Assembly: GCA_018881555.1 (NCBI GenBank)
Contig: JACAXG010000254.1
Coordinates: 1 to 64,000, forward strand
DNA length: 64,000 nt
Source of the DNA: Amblyornis subalaris
Taxonomy: Eukaryota; Chordata; Aves; Passeriformes; Ptilonorhynchidae
Direction: 5' to 3'
Made by a program: the position numbers and the translations under genes. The notes beneath the pieces are model-generated. The model saw only the letters and a program-made list of their open reading frames with translations, did no database searches and was not told the DNA's origin. Shown one piece after another: positions 1-11,990 of the stretch; the first letter of the stretch is position 1, and each line of letters opens with the position of its first letter.

Positions 1-140
1 TAACCTCATGAGATAAGATAATAAATGCCATTTTGACCATCCACCACGTTGGTGTTTGTGCGTCCATGGCCCGAGTGGCCACGGGGTAGGCCGGGCTGCC
101 GTGCTACTCTTGAAACCAGGTCGCCTTGTCTTCTTATCAG

Positions 141-244
141 AAGGCAACAAAGATGGTACATGGTTGCAAAATTGGTCCCTACGTGGAAAACTACAAATGA
201 CAGAGTGGTGGTCTGTAGGCCAGGACTGACAGCACCATGTAAAG
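141..244 (+). other. Candidate internal exon, unidentified
   Basis: A 104-nt segment preceded by a pyrimidine-rich acceptor (CTTGTCTTCTTATCAG) and followed by a good donor (AAAG|GTGAGC). One frame is open through the whole segment and gives RQQRWYMVAKLVPTWK at its start. I do not recognise the protein. The evidence is only splice-signal quality plus an open frame, which chance can produce in 64 kb, so this is a hypothesis and could equally be a lncRNA exon or nothing. Confidence 0.18.
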
Positions 245-925
245 GTGAGCTGATAGTATGCCTAGGAGCAAGTAACAATTTCCTATTTCCCCTTCTTCCT
301 TTTTCTTCTAGTCCTATAATCACATTTTTATTTCTTGTCTGGTCAGCCTGGCTTTCTCCTGTAACTTTTCCCCATTTTCTTTGAAGGAGTGGATTGTGTT
401 AACATAGGTGTTCCAAGTCTCCTCTGTTAGCAATAAGGAATTATTGGCTGGGAGACCTGGCTTTGGACACAGCAAATCCCACACAGTGCAGAGAAAACTT
501 TTCCTCTGAACCACAGGAATTAGCTTTCAGGTGGTGAGAAAGAGCTCACTTGAGATTTGTACAGCTCCAGAGATATTGTCTTTATCTACACCCTGTTTGT
601 CAGGTTTGGAAAAAAATTGGTAAGCATGTTACTTTTCTGCTCTGTGGTTAGATGGTTACTAGTTTTGGGAATTACTAATTTGTAGGAATTATTTTTATAA
701 AAATGGTTACTCTTCCATGTCTTAAGAGCCAGCTCTAGATTGTCATTCATTTGAAGCTTCATTGTAGGAGCAAATCTTTCTCTGGCTTTAGGGCACAGGT
801 GACACTAGTTTAAAAAAGCAAGTGCTTCAGAAGAGTGTAATCAACCTCATTATTTAAAGAGCTCTGAAAATTGGGCTAGAAATCCATTAATAGAATGAAA
901 TAATTCAATATCTCCTTATTTTTTT

Positions 926-1018
926 TCTTGTTTGTTTGTGATTTTTCTGGGGAGTTTTTAGTTTGTTTAGGTTTGGTTTTGGTTTATTGTGGGTTTTTCT
1001 TTGTTTGTTTGTGGATAA
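926..1018. repeat. G/T-rich low-complexity run
   Basis: About 90 bases of TTTG, GTTT and GGTTTT words with no strict period. Similar G/T-rich or T-rich tracts recur near 16190-16250, 31965-32030 and 44740-44790, and the A/C-rich tract at 19050-19247 resembles their complement. They look like decayed simple sequence or degraded poly(A/T) tails, not a defined element. Confidence 0.6.
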
Positions 1019-2736
1019 TTTATGACAAAATTGCAATCTGATTTTTTGGTCATCATGCAGTGCTACTCTTGGAATTACTGCTGTAAAGAATTCCTGCTGT
1101 GGACTCAGTTTTGAGCAAGTTGTAGCAAGTGGTCACAGTTCGAAACCTGAACTGTACGGAGTGGTCAAACTCCCATGACAATGTAATACTTTTGACTCAA
1201 AAGACTCTACTACTCTTGAATCTGTCTTTTCAGCTTGATTATTTACACCAGTGAATTGTGAATTTGTCTTCTTTGAGATTCGTGTTTATTTTTACTCTTT
1301 GTTCAAATATTTCTGTTAGTAAAATTCTCTGCAGTATCCCCGACATAACAAAGTACTTGAACACGGGCTTTGTTTTTAAGAAGACATTAAGTACTCCTTA
1401 AGCACTGCTCTGTGAGAGGCTGGAATATTTCCAGAAAGTGCCCTGAGAAAGGGTATTAATGCCGCCAAAGTGTATATATTTGGAAAATTGTGCCGTTAAT
1501 TTTTCTGCCTTATTTTCATAAATATGCATGTGGAAAAGAGCACGATTGTTTTAGTCTAATAAAGTAGTTGGGGACTGCTATGTGCCAGTTGCACCCTGCC
1601 TCTTAGAAACACTGCAGTCCCTCCTCCGGGGCTGAATAAAATACAGAATATAATTTTTGACAGATTTGTTGGCTTTTTTTAATTTCATGCCAAGCGCTGG
1701 CTGCCTTTGACGCTCTTTCCTCCTTTTTCCTTTCTCACGGTGGTTGCTGCCATAGGCGTGTCCACTCTGCCCTTCTCCCGTGCTGGTTATTCAGCTGAAA
1801 CGGGACCAGGCAGATCCAGGCAGGTGGATGAGCCTCCTCTGGGGTGATTGTCACCTTGTGTAACCATGAGCAGAGCAGTGCTGGTGGCATTGATTGCTGG
1901 GGAGCAGTGGCCACAGAATTTATCCATCCTTGATCGGTGTCTGAGCATCACAGCTAGAGCTGGTGAAAACCCTTCAGCAATGAAAAACGCAGCAGGGAAA
2001 TGTGATTAAAATCACCGCTCATATTTCTCTTGCTGCTCTTTCCGCTTGCTTGGCTCACTGTCATTTCTTTGAAGTAGGGTTGGTTTGTTTGCTTTCTGGG
2101 CTCCAGAATGTTTGTCCTGTGTGTATCACAGTGACCTTCTACAAAGCTTGTTTCCTCTGAGCAACTGGGCTTGTTTGGGAATGGGTTATCATAGTCCTTC
2201 CGTCCGACACGGTGTTGTTCTGCTCCCATTTCTCTGAGGGAGAAACTCCAAGGCCTTGCCAGAGCGTGGTATTGCTAAAAATCATGTTCATCTGCCCCTC
2301 TTTTAGCTGCTCACATCTTCTAAAAGGCCCAGGTCACTAGCTGAGATGCAGGACCTCATGCTGTCTCTTTAGCCTTGGTGTGAGTGAGGGATTTATTTTG
2401 GGTCAGCCTGGAATGATTTCCCCCTCCCCCCCCTCCCCTTTCATAACCATATGAGCATTAGGGAAAAATAAACGGTTTGGGCAAAATTAATGCTTTAAAT
2501 CACTAGGAATGGACTATTTTTTTTCCTATTTAGGTGTCCCAATTTATCTTAATGCAGTTTCAAACACTTCAAAACGCTATGTTTTTCATTCGAATTGCCA
2601 TTTCAAAGGAAAAAAAAAAAAAATCATCTGGATGCTCCTTGCTTTCTGTCCTCCATGCTCTTTCAACCAGCCAGAATAAATTTGCAAATACTTTCAGATA
2701 TCTAAAACTGCATTAAGAATATTAAGTAGAGCATTG

Positions 2737-3545
2737 TGTCTGAAAACCTTCGTGTTGCTGCAGTGGATCATCAGTGCACTGGCTGCTGCGGACTTACTGT
2801 GGGATGGTGGTCCCCGAAGGAGTCGGGGAAGGGCCAAGGCTTGCTATCTGCAGCACACACTGTGTACACTGCGTGTTATCTCTGCAGATGGAGATCTGCA
2901 TCGCTGGCATCAGGAAAGGCTGAGCTGGCTGAGGGGGAAGGTCCTGTGAAGATAAGATGGGAAGAACGGAACAAGGTCGCGTGACCCAAACTTTGAAGGA
3001 CAACGCAGCCGAAAAGGAAGTTTCGCCTGTTGTTTAAAATTCACATCCCTGCAGAGATTAATAAGCTTAATGAAGTACGTGCTGCCACATATATGACTGT
3101 GTGATTCAACTCTCCACCTCGATCCTGCTATATGTAAGAGGAAGGATGAGGATAAGATCGGTCTGTACATCAGGAGGGTAGAAATTTCACCTGGTTAGGA
3201 AAAACAGATGGAGGCAGATGACTGGTTACTCTCCCTTCTCTCAAGTGAGGACACCTTCTTGGTGAGCTTCTGTGTGAGATTACTATCACCCAGATTAAAA
3301 CAAAATTATAGTTTTTATTAGAGTTCTGTCACAGCTGGTGCATTTATCAATGGCAATTCTGAATCTGTATTTCTGTTCCTTCAATGCACTGCACTATTTC
3401 TGAATCTGTGATCGTGAAAGTTCCTGCTGAATGTGACCAGGCTGATGGTGCCAAATTGCTTCTCCCCAGAAGTGAAGCCCAGGCACACCTAGCCCCTCTG
3501 ATCTGCAAGGGGGTTTATTTTCTGCCAAAATTAATACAATTAACA
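2737..3545 (+). mobile_element. Divergent solo LTR, copy A of the 49.7-kb LTR family
   Basis: The segment starts with TGTCTGAAAACCTT, the same start as the LTR at 49742. It then shares a middle block (TTAATGAAGT, a TGTGTGACT-like stretch, CCACCT.GATC) and a tail containing CTGCTGAATG, GTGCCAAATTG, GAAGCCCAG, TGATCT and TTTATTTTCTGCC. The polyadenylation hexamer seen in copy B is degenerate here (CAATGCAC instead of CAATAAAC). I see no matching target-site duplication and no internal retroviral sequence on either side, so it looks like an old solo LTR. Ends are inferred by aligning by eye with copy B and are uncertain by tens of bases. Confidence 0.5.
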
Positions 3546-6500
3546 TAATGTTTAATGCCTGCAAATATCCTTCTGTGAGCAGGTCTGGTGTCAGATCCCA
3601 ACAACTGCTTTGAAGTCAAATGGATTTCTGCCAGTGAAGGCTACATGCTCCTTTACTGCCTCACAAGAGAGGCTGAGACAGGTCTTGCTACCTGAACAAA
3701 ACTTCCACTTTGTTTCTTTTGACAATATAAATCCAGACAAACTGATACTGTCAGAGAATGCTCAAGGAGTGAGTGAGGAAAACATGCAGTGAAACACTTT
3801 GTGGTCCCTTTTGGGTAGAAGAGCAGCAGGAGACCTTGTAGTATTGCCAGGTGGTGGCACAGAGCCCACCAACCCCTCTGGCTTTGATAGTCTCCGCTCT
3901 AAAACTGATGCTACCACGGGAAGATCTCAAGACATTCCAGGTACGTATAACACACGCGAAAAAAAGTAACAATGTCACTAGTACTCAGTCACAGCTTCTT
4001 TCTGCATTGGGACTGATTAAAGGTGCCTGAAGGAGACACAAATGTTCTCTGTGAGCCCTGTTTGTACTGCCAGGGTGAGGGAGGAAGCGTTTAGCCGCCC
4101 GTGAGAGTGCTGTTCTCTCTGTCAGTGTGAGCGATCCTGTCGATTGTTTCGATTGCTCCCTGTCCGAGGTGGCAGTGTGTATTTTTCTAAACAAGCAGCT
4201 GTAAAGCCCTTATGAGATCCCCACTTGCCACATATTTTGTTCATGCCATGTGTTCTGAGTTTGACACTTAGCCATGTTTTACTCGGTGCTGGTCCTTTTA
4301 TAATACTCCCTGTATGTTGGAGATACATTAATCCTGGGCAGAGGGACAACTGGAAGAGAAGCATTATAGTGACTTAGCTGATTGCTAAGCATCTGACTTA
4401 GTATCTTGATCCTCTGCCTGAAGTTTCTGCCACTGCCTGTAGCTGTTTTTAAGTCTATTCCGTTCTGTCCTACCTTCTGTCTTGTTTATTCATAGTTGTT
4501 ATGACAGTGATGGAAACATGTGCAGTAGATAGGATTGGTCACAGCACTGTTTGTAGCAACATGATGGGTAGCACAGAGAGCCTTCAGAAGACCCTGGTCT
4601 TAGGCAGATGGTTATCTGGGAATCCAGGAGTTGCTTGGATGTAAAGACTCTCTCTTGGGTCTCGGAGTTGAACTCATGTGGAACAAACTGCACAGGAAAG
4701 AGCTGTCTGGCTACTGCAGACTGAAGGTACAGCAAAGATCTGGCCAGGGGCCTGCCAAAAAAGCACCAGCTTTATGACATAAAGATGCTATCCCAATATC
4801 CACAGCGAGTTGTTGAAGAAGAGAAGTCATCCCCACTGCAGGCCAGGTTCCCTGAGCAGGGCATGGAACTGGTTCCTGGAGTGATGTGCTCATGTGACTG
4901 TAAGTCTTTGTGTGAATACATCAATTTTTTGTCTGAATTTTTACAGCAGCCAGGCAGGTGCTCCCTCCCCCAGTTTTTGTTCCAGTAGGAGATCCTCTAT
5001 CATGGCCCTGCTCAGGACATACTCCATGGAAACAGGACGCTGTTCCATGGACTTTTGTAGAACCAGCCAGGATTTATGATGATGAACCAACATCAATGTC
5101 ATTGGGGTAGTGAGGTCAGACAAACACCTCACAGAGCAAACACAGAGTTTTGAAAAAAATGTCATTAGTGCTTTGCTGGCACCGTGGTGCCTCTGCATTA
5201 TATCTCCCCCCCGCCCCGAATTCTGCAGCAAATGTAAAATTATTACAGGCTGCGTGCAACCCTTGCACTGCTTTGGTTGGCTTCAAAAGGCCACTTGGTG
5301 TAAACGCTCAATAAAGATGAATAAAGACTGTTTAACTTTCAGGGAAAGGCTTCAATTTTCACAAGGTTAGGAGGGCACCCCAATACTGCATCAGTCTGGC
5401 AGGATCCCAGGCTTCTTACTGTTTGTTCCCTCCTGATCCTTCTGACTTGGAGGTGGGGGTAAAATAGGAGGGGGGAAGGGTAACAAATCACAGGCGCTTA
5501 TCGGAGTTGAATTATAAGAATGGTGAAAAAAAACAGGAAAACACTGAACAAGCAAGCTAAGGGAAAGGCCACAACAGCATGTATTTAAGAAATAATTCAC
5601 CCAATTTGTCCAGCTAAACAATTCTGTCAAGTTTACTGAGGGCTGCAAAATTGGCAAATTGCCTCGTCTCCTCTGAAAAGCAGTAGAGGCGGCATGGGCT
5701 TAACCCTTCTCTTTGCTGTTTTAGAAGCTGACTTTGTAAACCCTTCCTCGGATCAGCTGGGGTGACCTTACTCAAATTACTGGCATTAGTGAGGATTTCT
5801 GGTACACGCCAAATGGAGCTGGGCAGGAGTCAGCTGCGTTCCTGAAAGTCTGTGAGCTCGCTCCTGCCCCTGGGCGCTGTCTGGAGCTGCACAGCAGAAG
5901 ATGCAGCTTGCCAGGGCTGCCACCCTGAGAGAGATGTGAGTCCCTGTGAGGATCCACACCTCGTGCAGAGATCCCTCCCTGCCTCCCATCAGCAGGAAAT
6001 ACCTCCTGGGACCCAGTGTGTCCTTTCTAGCCCCCAGCCAGGTGTGGTACCCACACCTGTGGATGGAGTCCTACATGGTTGTGATATTGAGGAGCAGGCT
6101 GCTGATCTCTCCAGTAACTTGCTTTGTCTGCTGTGGTCTAGGTTAGGACTAAATCCCCTTCAAAATAATATCAGAAAAACATACGCGACAAAGAAAATGC
6201 CTTAGAAGGGCAAGCGATTCTGAAGTTTGGCAGGATTAGGCTCACACAGGAGGTTACGCTGGCAAAGGGAAAATGTCTGTAAAATGCTGACACATTAGAT
6301 AAAGTACGAGTGAGAATGGCATTCACCCAAGGTTGTGGTTTTAGGAGGAAATAAATGGACTGGATATGTGGCTTTTTTTCCAGGGAGCCTTTAAATAATG
6401 TGGTGCTGGATGCTCTCCTGGTGAGGTAGTGCAGGAGAAGCAACAGTCCACTCAGACACGTACTCATGACAAATGGTTTTCCTCATGCTCCAGAAGCAAC

Positions 6501-7267
6501 CAAAGGACTGAAGAATTCACACAAAATGCCCAATGAAAACAGGGCCCGATCTTTACAAGGCCTGTTTTGAAAAACACAAGTCCCCTTTAGCAGCACACTC
6601 ACACAATTCCCAAGCCCAAATGCTGGTGTCACATTATTCCTGTTGTACAAATGAGCTCTCTTGGAGAAAACTCACGTGGTGCTGGATAGCAGTGGAGAGG
6701 TACATCCTGTGAAAAGAAAGAGTAAAGGGAGCTCAGGGTTTATGATGTAATCCTGGGCTCTGACAGTGCTTTCCAGCCCTGTTACACATTCCGTGAGTCC
6801 TTACTGAGTTTCCATTTCTTGCTATCAAGCACAGAGCCCAGCACTCCTCTGGCCCATCACAGGGAGGCAGATGGGTGTTACTGAGGAGCAAACACCTCTG
6901 AGAAAAGAGAGCACCACTTCTGCACCACCAGAGAATCTTGAAGCCAGCATCCTTTTGGCAAAGTCGCTTTAAGCACCTGAGAGCTCTGTGATGAAGAGGA
7001 AGAAAGTCAAGGTTTTTCTGTCTTGTTTTCAAACCTGGAGAAAGAACTAGATGTCAGCTGTGACTCTTACAGATGGAGTGGCTAAACACTGTTGTGCAAA
7101 TCTCCAGCAAAACCCCCAAAGAATCAAAAATGGAGACTTGATCATTACATGTTGAACTCATGTTTTTTTGTCTGTGTGTCCAAAGCCTTGTGCATTCCTG
7201 TCCCTTGGCAAAGAGCTATGGAAAAAACTGCATTTTTGCTTTTTCTTACAAGTACTGAGTAGGAAGA
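3546..7267. other. Non-coding stretch without recognisable genes
   Basis: Short frames of 60-117 codons occur on both strands, but none carries a recognised motif, compositional shift or convincing splice context. AATAAA hexamers near 5310-5325 follow no gene. 5185-5220 contains a C/G run. 5800-6120 is more GC-rich than its surroundings but has no CpG cluster. I see no repeat family here. Confidence 0.55.
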
Positions 7268-7358
7268 CAAAGCAGTCCCTGCTCACTGCAGGGAGGTCAG
7301 ACCACATGACATTTAAAGATCCTTTCCAAACCGAATTGTTCTGTGATTCTATGATTAT
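7268..7358 (+). mobile_element. CR1 LINE, 3' end fragment
   Basis: This matches the 3' end of CR1: CTGCTCACTGCAGGGAGGTC, a degenerate version of the GGACTAGATGACC-TTTAAAG block, TCCTTTCCAAACC, and the terminal near-repeats TTCTGTGATTCTATGATTAT. CR1 is the dominant LINE of birds; insertions are usually 5'-truncated and make no clear target-site duplication. Only about 90 bases remain, so the copy is severely truncated. Confidence 0.9.
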
Positions 7359-7664
7359 TAAATAAGGCTCTTCAGCTAGCTCACCTTTTTGTCTTCTGTA
7401 TTTTAAAAGGATTTTTATATAAGAAGTCGTTTGGGTGGATAAGACCATGGGCAGTTTAGATGACAGGACTCCAGATGAAAGCAGTTTTCCTGGTCCTTTC
7501 CACAGCAGAGCAGCATCTGTAACTGAGCTGCTGGGAGTGAGAGTGGGAATCTGCTACATGCAACCCATGCCTCTAGGAATAAAGGAATTGCAGAGTGTAG
7601 TGGCACCCTCAGCTTGGCTGCTCCTCTCACTTGCTTCTAGAGAAGCAAAGTTATGGTCTGTCCT
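7359..7664. other. Short unique spacer between CR1 and LTR fragments
   Basis: I see nothing convincing here. Frames of 71-80 codons on both strands lack family signatures. Confidence 0.5.
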
Positions 7665-7806
7665 TGCTGTGGTTTAACCCCAGCTGGCAACCAAGTGCCA
7701 CACAGCTGCTTGCTCTCTCCCTGTCCTGGAGGATGGGAAGGAGAGTCAGGGGAGGGGGAAAAACCCCAAATCCTCATGGGCTGAGATAAGAACAATTTTA
7801 TAATTG
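7665..7806 (-). mobile_element. Avian ERV LTR, 3'-end fragment in minus orientation
   Basis: On the plus strand it begins TGCTGTGGTTTAACCCCAGC, followed by GGCAACCAAGTGCCACACAG and, later, GGGCTGAGATAAGAACAATT. This is the reverse complement of the 3' end of a very common avian LTR type whose forward copy ends at 46586 in this window (TATCTCAGCCCATGAG near its polyadenylation region and GGGGTGAAATCAGACA at the end). The element is cut off after about 140 bases, so most of the LTR is missing. Family membership is from recall of the motif, not from a search. Confidence 0.75.
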
Positions 7807-9251
7807 AAACCAGGGCAGTGTCCACCCTTCATGCACCATTTAGGTCACACCAGGTCACACACTTCCCAATGCACCATTAACTTTCTGATCTTTTGATAGA
7901 TTTTCACACAACTATCATTCCCTTAGTCTATGGACCATGCCTAAAAAGTCCACTGAGTTTATTTTAAAAATGCCTGGAGTATTTAATTCCTACTCCAGTC
8001 TATTTTGTCTCTTGTCTAAAATGTTGCCACTGCAGCCTGAAAATCTAAGAGAAAGGTGCAGAGTTTGTGTCGTTGAGGGGTAATTGAGGGTTTATTATTT
8101 CTCTTAGTGACCCCAGTTTGGTGTTATTCCTGTGTAAACTTGTGTTTGCAGCACATTTCATGCTATTTTACTCAAATAAAAATTCACATTTAGCACAATT
8201 ATTTCAGATTAGGAAAAGTCTAGCCATAGCAGACTGAATGAGACAACTTGTAATTTGCAGACTGAAAACCAGTGCAAACCACAGTAAATCATTGAAAAAG
8301 TGACAAACATCTGTGTTTAAATATATGCAATGTGAAGCTTGGACAAAATTTTTAGCTTTTCAGGCTAAGGTAACACTGTCACAACTCTTATCAGCCACAG
8401 CAATGAACTTATACAGCTTTCCAATTATTTTTAAAATCCTCTTTTATGCCCAGAGCACTGTGTAGTTTTAGCATGACAATGACATTGGCACACTTATTAA
8501 AGCACTGCAAAAATCCCCCCAGTATTTTATTACTTCACTCGATGTAACTGTTAAATCCTTCTCATTCTCAACAACCCTCAAATCCACTAGTGCCCATTTC
8601 TGTAGTATTCTTCAAGCACACAGGTTATGAGTGTATTGGTTATTTTGGTTTTGAAATAAAAACCCAGCAGTTTTCCTGCAATACAGTGCCAAGACAAAAT
8701 TACGAGAGGCAAGGGTAGGCTGCTCCATGTTTTCCAATTTAAGCTGTGCCACAGTCGGCGTTTAATTCAATTTAAAATTAATTTAAAGACGTGTGTGCCT
8801 GCAGAGAGACTCACAAAATGCATTCTAAACCCCAAACCTGTGGTGCTCTCGTCCCCAGGTTGTGACCCCATCAGGTCCCACCAGTGCCTGGAGCTGGGAG
8901 GAGGTTTATTTCAGGTGGCATTTGGGCATCACAGGAGGAGAGGAGGGTGGGAAGGCAACCAAGACTCACAGTGGGGAAGGTAAGTGCAAATGCTTCCACT
9001 AGTGCAGTTCTGAGTCACCTCCATTCCCTCAGTTACAGGAAAAAAAGACGGAAAGTTCAAAATGTGCCTGCAAAGGGTATTTTAAAACTGCCCATGGGTC
9101 TCAAAATCGTCTTGTAACCAATATTTCACTTCAGAGACAAAAACATTTTGTGCAGGCAAGGCTCCCCCATGCAGTTTTTAGGCCGCTGCTTCTGGCTGAG
9201 GCTGCTGTCACAACAGGAAATAAAAATTATATTACTCAGAAAGGAAGCTAA
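7807..9251. other. Non-coding stretch
   Basis: AT-rich unique DNA. It contains an exon-like segment at 8859-8979 and a small direct repeat (GCACCATT at 7831 and 7880 with GGTCACAC copies between). No gene or repeat family is recognised otherwise. Confidence 0.5.
8859..8979 (+). other. Candidate exon with an ideal donor, unidentified
   Basis: A 121-nt segment lies between an acceptor (CTCTCGTCCCCAG) and an ideal donor (GGGAAG|GTAAGTGC). Two frames are open across it, so coding potential is ambiguous, and I recognise neither product. The segment is more G-rich than its flanks. It may be a non-coding exon or a chance match. Confidence 0.15.
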
Positions 9252-9388
9252 TGAGTTGAGATTGGCTCAGTTGGTCAGAGCATGGTGCTGATAACACCAA
9301 GGTTTGATCCCTGTATGGGCCATTCACTGAAGAGTTGGCCTTGATGATCCTTGTGGGTCCCTTGTGACTCAGAATATTCTGTGATTTA
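9252..9388 (+). mobile_element. tRNA-Ile-derived SINE with CR1-like tail (TguSINE1 type)
   Basis: The 5' half is a decayed tRNA-Ile: A-box-like TTGGCTCAGTTGGTCAGAGC (9262-9281), anticodon region GTGCTGATAACACCAAGG, and B-box-like GGTTTGATCCC with CTGTATGGGCCA at the acceptor end. The 3' half, GAGTTGGCCTTGATGATCCT, GGGTCCCTTGTGACTCAGAA and TATTCTGTGATTTA, is a CR1-type tail. tRNA-Ile SINEs with CR1 tails are described from zebra finch, with mobilisation by CR1 machinery. The anticodon position reads GAT where the parental tRNA has AAT, and the B-box has T for C. No tRNA function is expected. Confidence 0.88.
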
Positions 9389-11827
9389 GACCTTGGCCTT
9401 GGGTTTCACCTGTCATGACAGTCTTTCAGGGCAGGAGGGATTGTCACGTGTTGAAGTCAGTCCTGACTCCGTCGCTGCAGCACTTGTTTCATCACTGCTC
9501 CTTCCTCATCAACGTGGTTTGGATCAGATCCCCAAGTGTGGAGTAGCAGAGATGGGCACTGCGAGATGCCAGGTCTGGTGATGGACATACAGCCACTGGA
9601 GAAGCCAATTCTGACCCAGAATCAAACCCCACTGAGGCACACACCAGAGTTCCCCATCCTCCCTAATTACCCACCAAGCGCAGCCAGGTCCTTGAGCAAA
9701 ATCAATCCCACAGATGGGTTTGCCTTTGCCTGAGGCAGGAATAACCCAGGCTGCTTTCCCCAGCATATTTTTAATGTGTGCTGCAGGAACTTTATCCCTT
9801 CCTATGTTACATGAAAGTTTTGATTGGGCAGGAAACCAGAACAGTCCTTCACTCAGTTTTCATAAAAACATTCAGAGTTCCACTGAAGGCCAAATGCTGC
9901 TGAATTTGTGCAGTGCTTGCCCCCAGCAAACTGACCTCGGTGGGAGCAGGGGTGGAGTGAGGCAGCACTCAACAGGAGCCAGCAGTCTGTCAGTGACATT
10001 AACAGCTGGCCACCTGGGCATTGGCTCCTAATTTAATGGCAGAAGCATTTTTATGGCTGACAAAGGCTGAAAAGAAAGGAAAATTTTGGAGTCTGTTCAG
10101 AATGCAGATCAGATTTAAGTGCTCAGGGTCTGCTACCTCAGACTTTTTCTGCAGGCAGCAGGAAACTCCTTGGGAACATCACTTGGGAAAATGTTATTTT
10201 AGCTGCTGAATTTCAATATGAATGGGAAAGACGTTCCAGGTTCTCAGAGGCATTTTTGCCGTGGAGGAGGCATCTTCAGTTGCAAACTGAATTGTTTCCC
10301 ACACGCACACAAATTTTCCGTGAACTAAACCTGAGTAGATACGTAGGGATGAAAGCAGAGCTATGACATAGCCCCACACATGAATTAAATGTCCCAAAGT
10401 GCTACCCAGCCTTTAGGGATATCTTGTGTGGAATGGTAAGTTGGGAATACGTAGCTACCTGGTTTGGCTAGGAGTGGAACTAAGGGAGAAGACAAATACA
10501 GGAATTTACCCACTGGAGAACTAATAATAGTAATAAAAAAGAGCTATCTGATGTGACTTAGATAAAATCTCTCTCTAATAAGGAATCATAAGTATTTTGG
10601 AGTGGAGAAAAGTGAGCACAGGAAATCCAATATTCAACAGCCTCATGACAAATTGATATGATCTGAGTCTACCAAAAATAGCAGGTGGTTTCTGCAGCTA
10701 GTATTTTGAGAAAATCCTTTTTTTTTTTTCTTTTTTTTTTTGATTAAGCTCCTGGTTTGTTTACAAGAGTGGATTCAGTTGTGTGTAACAGAGTTCTTGT
10801 ACTCCAACTGAGTGAATTATGTGTATTTCGTCCCCTAAAATTACTTATACATACAAGTTTATTTGTTTGGGTTTGCTTTGTGCTGCAAATATCCTAAATA
10901 ATTAAGAAGAGGAAATTCCATAAGGACAGTGGGCTTCTTTGAATACATTTTTGAAAAATAAGTATTTCATCAGTTCAGATGTGATCAGAGTCCTAAACTA
11001 TATTGATTAGTTGGAAACTGCACAATTGTATCATGTGTTCCTACAGGGGGAAGAAGAACCTAAAATTCCCTTAGTCTCCCAAATACATCCCCACCTGGTT
11101 AATTAAATGAATGAGTTCTCACTCAAATCCATGTCTTCCAGTCATAGTTTTGCAATTAATAGAATTAGAAACTTGTCCTGAGCCCTGTGTGCCTGATGAA
11201 ACCTATCATGAATTTGAATTCTGTCTAGCAGAAGCTGCTTTTGGTAGATCTACAAGCTGAGACTGCATCTGACAAATTTTTTGGGGAACAGCAAGCATTC
11301 CCGAAAGAAGCATAAGCTGATTGCAGAACAGAAAAGAAACAAAGTTCACTAAGGCTGCCACGAGTTATTCACTGATGACCAACAATAACTAAAACCCCTC
11401 AAAGTCAGTTGTCTGGATGTTCTATCCCTGCCTTGATAACAAGCCACAGCTGATAAGGAGCACTGCAAGTTTGTCAAGGAGCTAAACCTGTCTACAGGAA
11501 GAAGCTGAATCTCCTTAGCCTAATTTAGCAATTGTTGGTTAGTTACAGTGGTGTCAAACACCCACGGAAACAATCATAATCCAAAATAAGCACTACTCAA
11601 ACTAAAATATGAATGCTTAACCAGTGCTCCAGACTGGTTTAAAAAAGTCCTTTAAAAAAAGAAAAAAATCACATTTTTGTTTAAAACAGTGCTTTTTGTT
11701 CCTTGCTCAATACTTACGTTCTTCTGTGGGCTAATCCATATAATTTGTGATGACAGTGGTACTGTTGACAATATTTTAAACAAAGACAGAGCTACATCTG
11801 TAGAACAAGCTGCAGTATTGCATTTTT
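9389..11827. other. Non-coding stretch with a poly-T tract
   Basis: Frames of 60-105 codons occur near 9390-10030 but resemble no known protein. A T-rich tract at 10720-10741 could be an old reverse-strand poly(A) tail, but nothing processed-gene-like adjoins it. Homology to the repeat at 11828 may begin somewhat further left, but I cannot trace it. Confidence 0.5.
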
Positions 11828-11990
11828 TTGTGTGGAAAAAGACCAAATTCTAGGCTGGTCATGAGCCAGAGATTGCTGTCCATGGTGTTACTCGAAGGAA
11901 AGCAGGAGGAGAGCGTGGCCACGTGTCTTTGTGACCCACAAATTGAAGACTGAGGAGTCAAGGCAAAGCAAAGAGTGTGATTGAGCTTAT
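11828..11990 (+). repeat. Unclassified dispersed repeat, copy 1
   Basis: This matches 23748-23902 over about 160 bases in the same orientation. Shared blocks include AAATTC, GGTGTTACT.GAAGGAAA, AGGAGAG, CAAATTGAAGACT and AAGCAAAGAGTGTGATTGAG. Compared with copy 2 it carries a small insertion before GGTGTTACT. Identity by eye is about 75%. The family is unknown to me; it may be part of an old LTR or ERV internal region. Orientation is arbitrary. Confidence 0.7.

Larger units (their letters stand above)
1..2736. other. Unique AT-rich non-coding stretch
   Basis: No recognisable gene. The left 400 bases hold an exon-like segment (141-244, listed separately) and overlapping frames of 105-111 codons on both strands that resemble no family I know. 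Around 926-1018 there is a G/T-rich run of TTTG and GGTTT units. The 1440-1680 interval has polyadenylation-type hexamers (AATAAA near 1559 and 1636), but no reading frame leads to them. A C-run lies near 2420-2445 and an A-run near 2610-2622. I see no repeat family in the rest. Confidence 0.6.

Noticed and set aside
9252..9325. A possible functional tRNA-Ile gene
   Set aside because: The anticodon and B-box are altered, the cloverleaf stems are degraded, and it continues into a CR1-like tail: it is a SINE.
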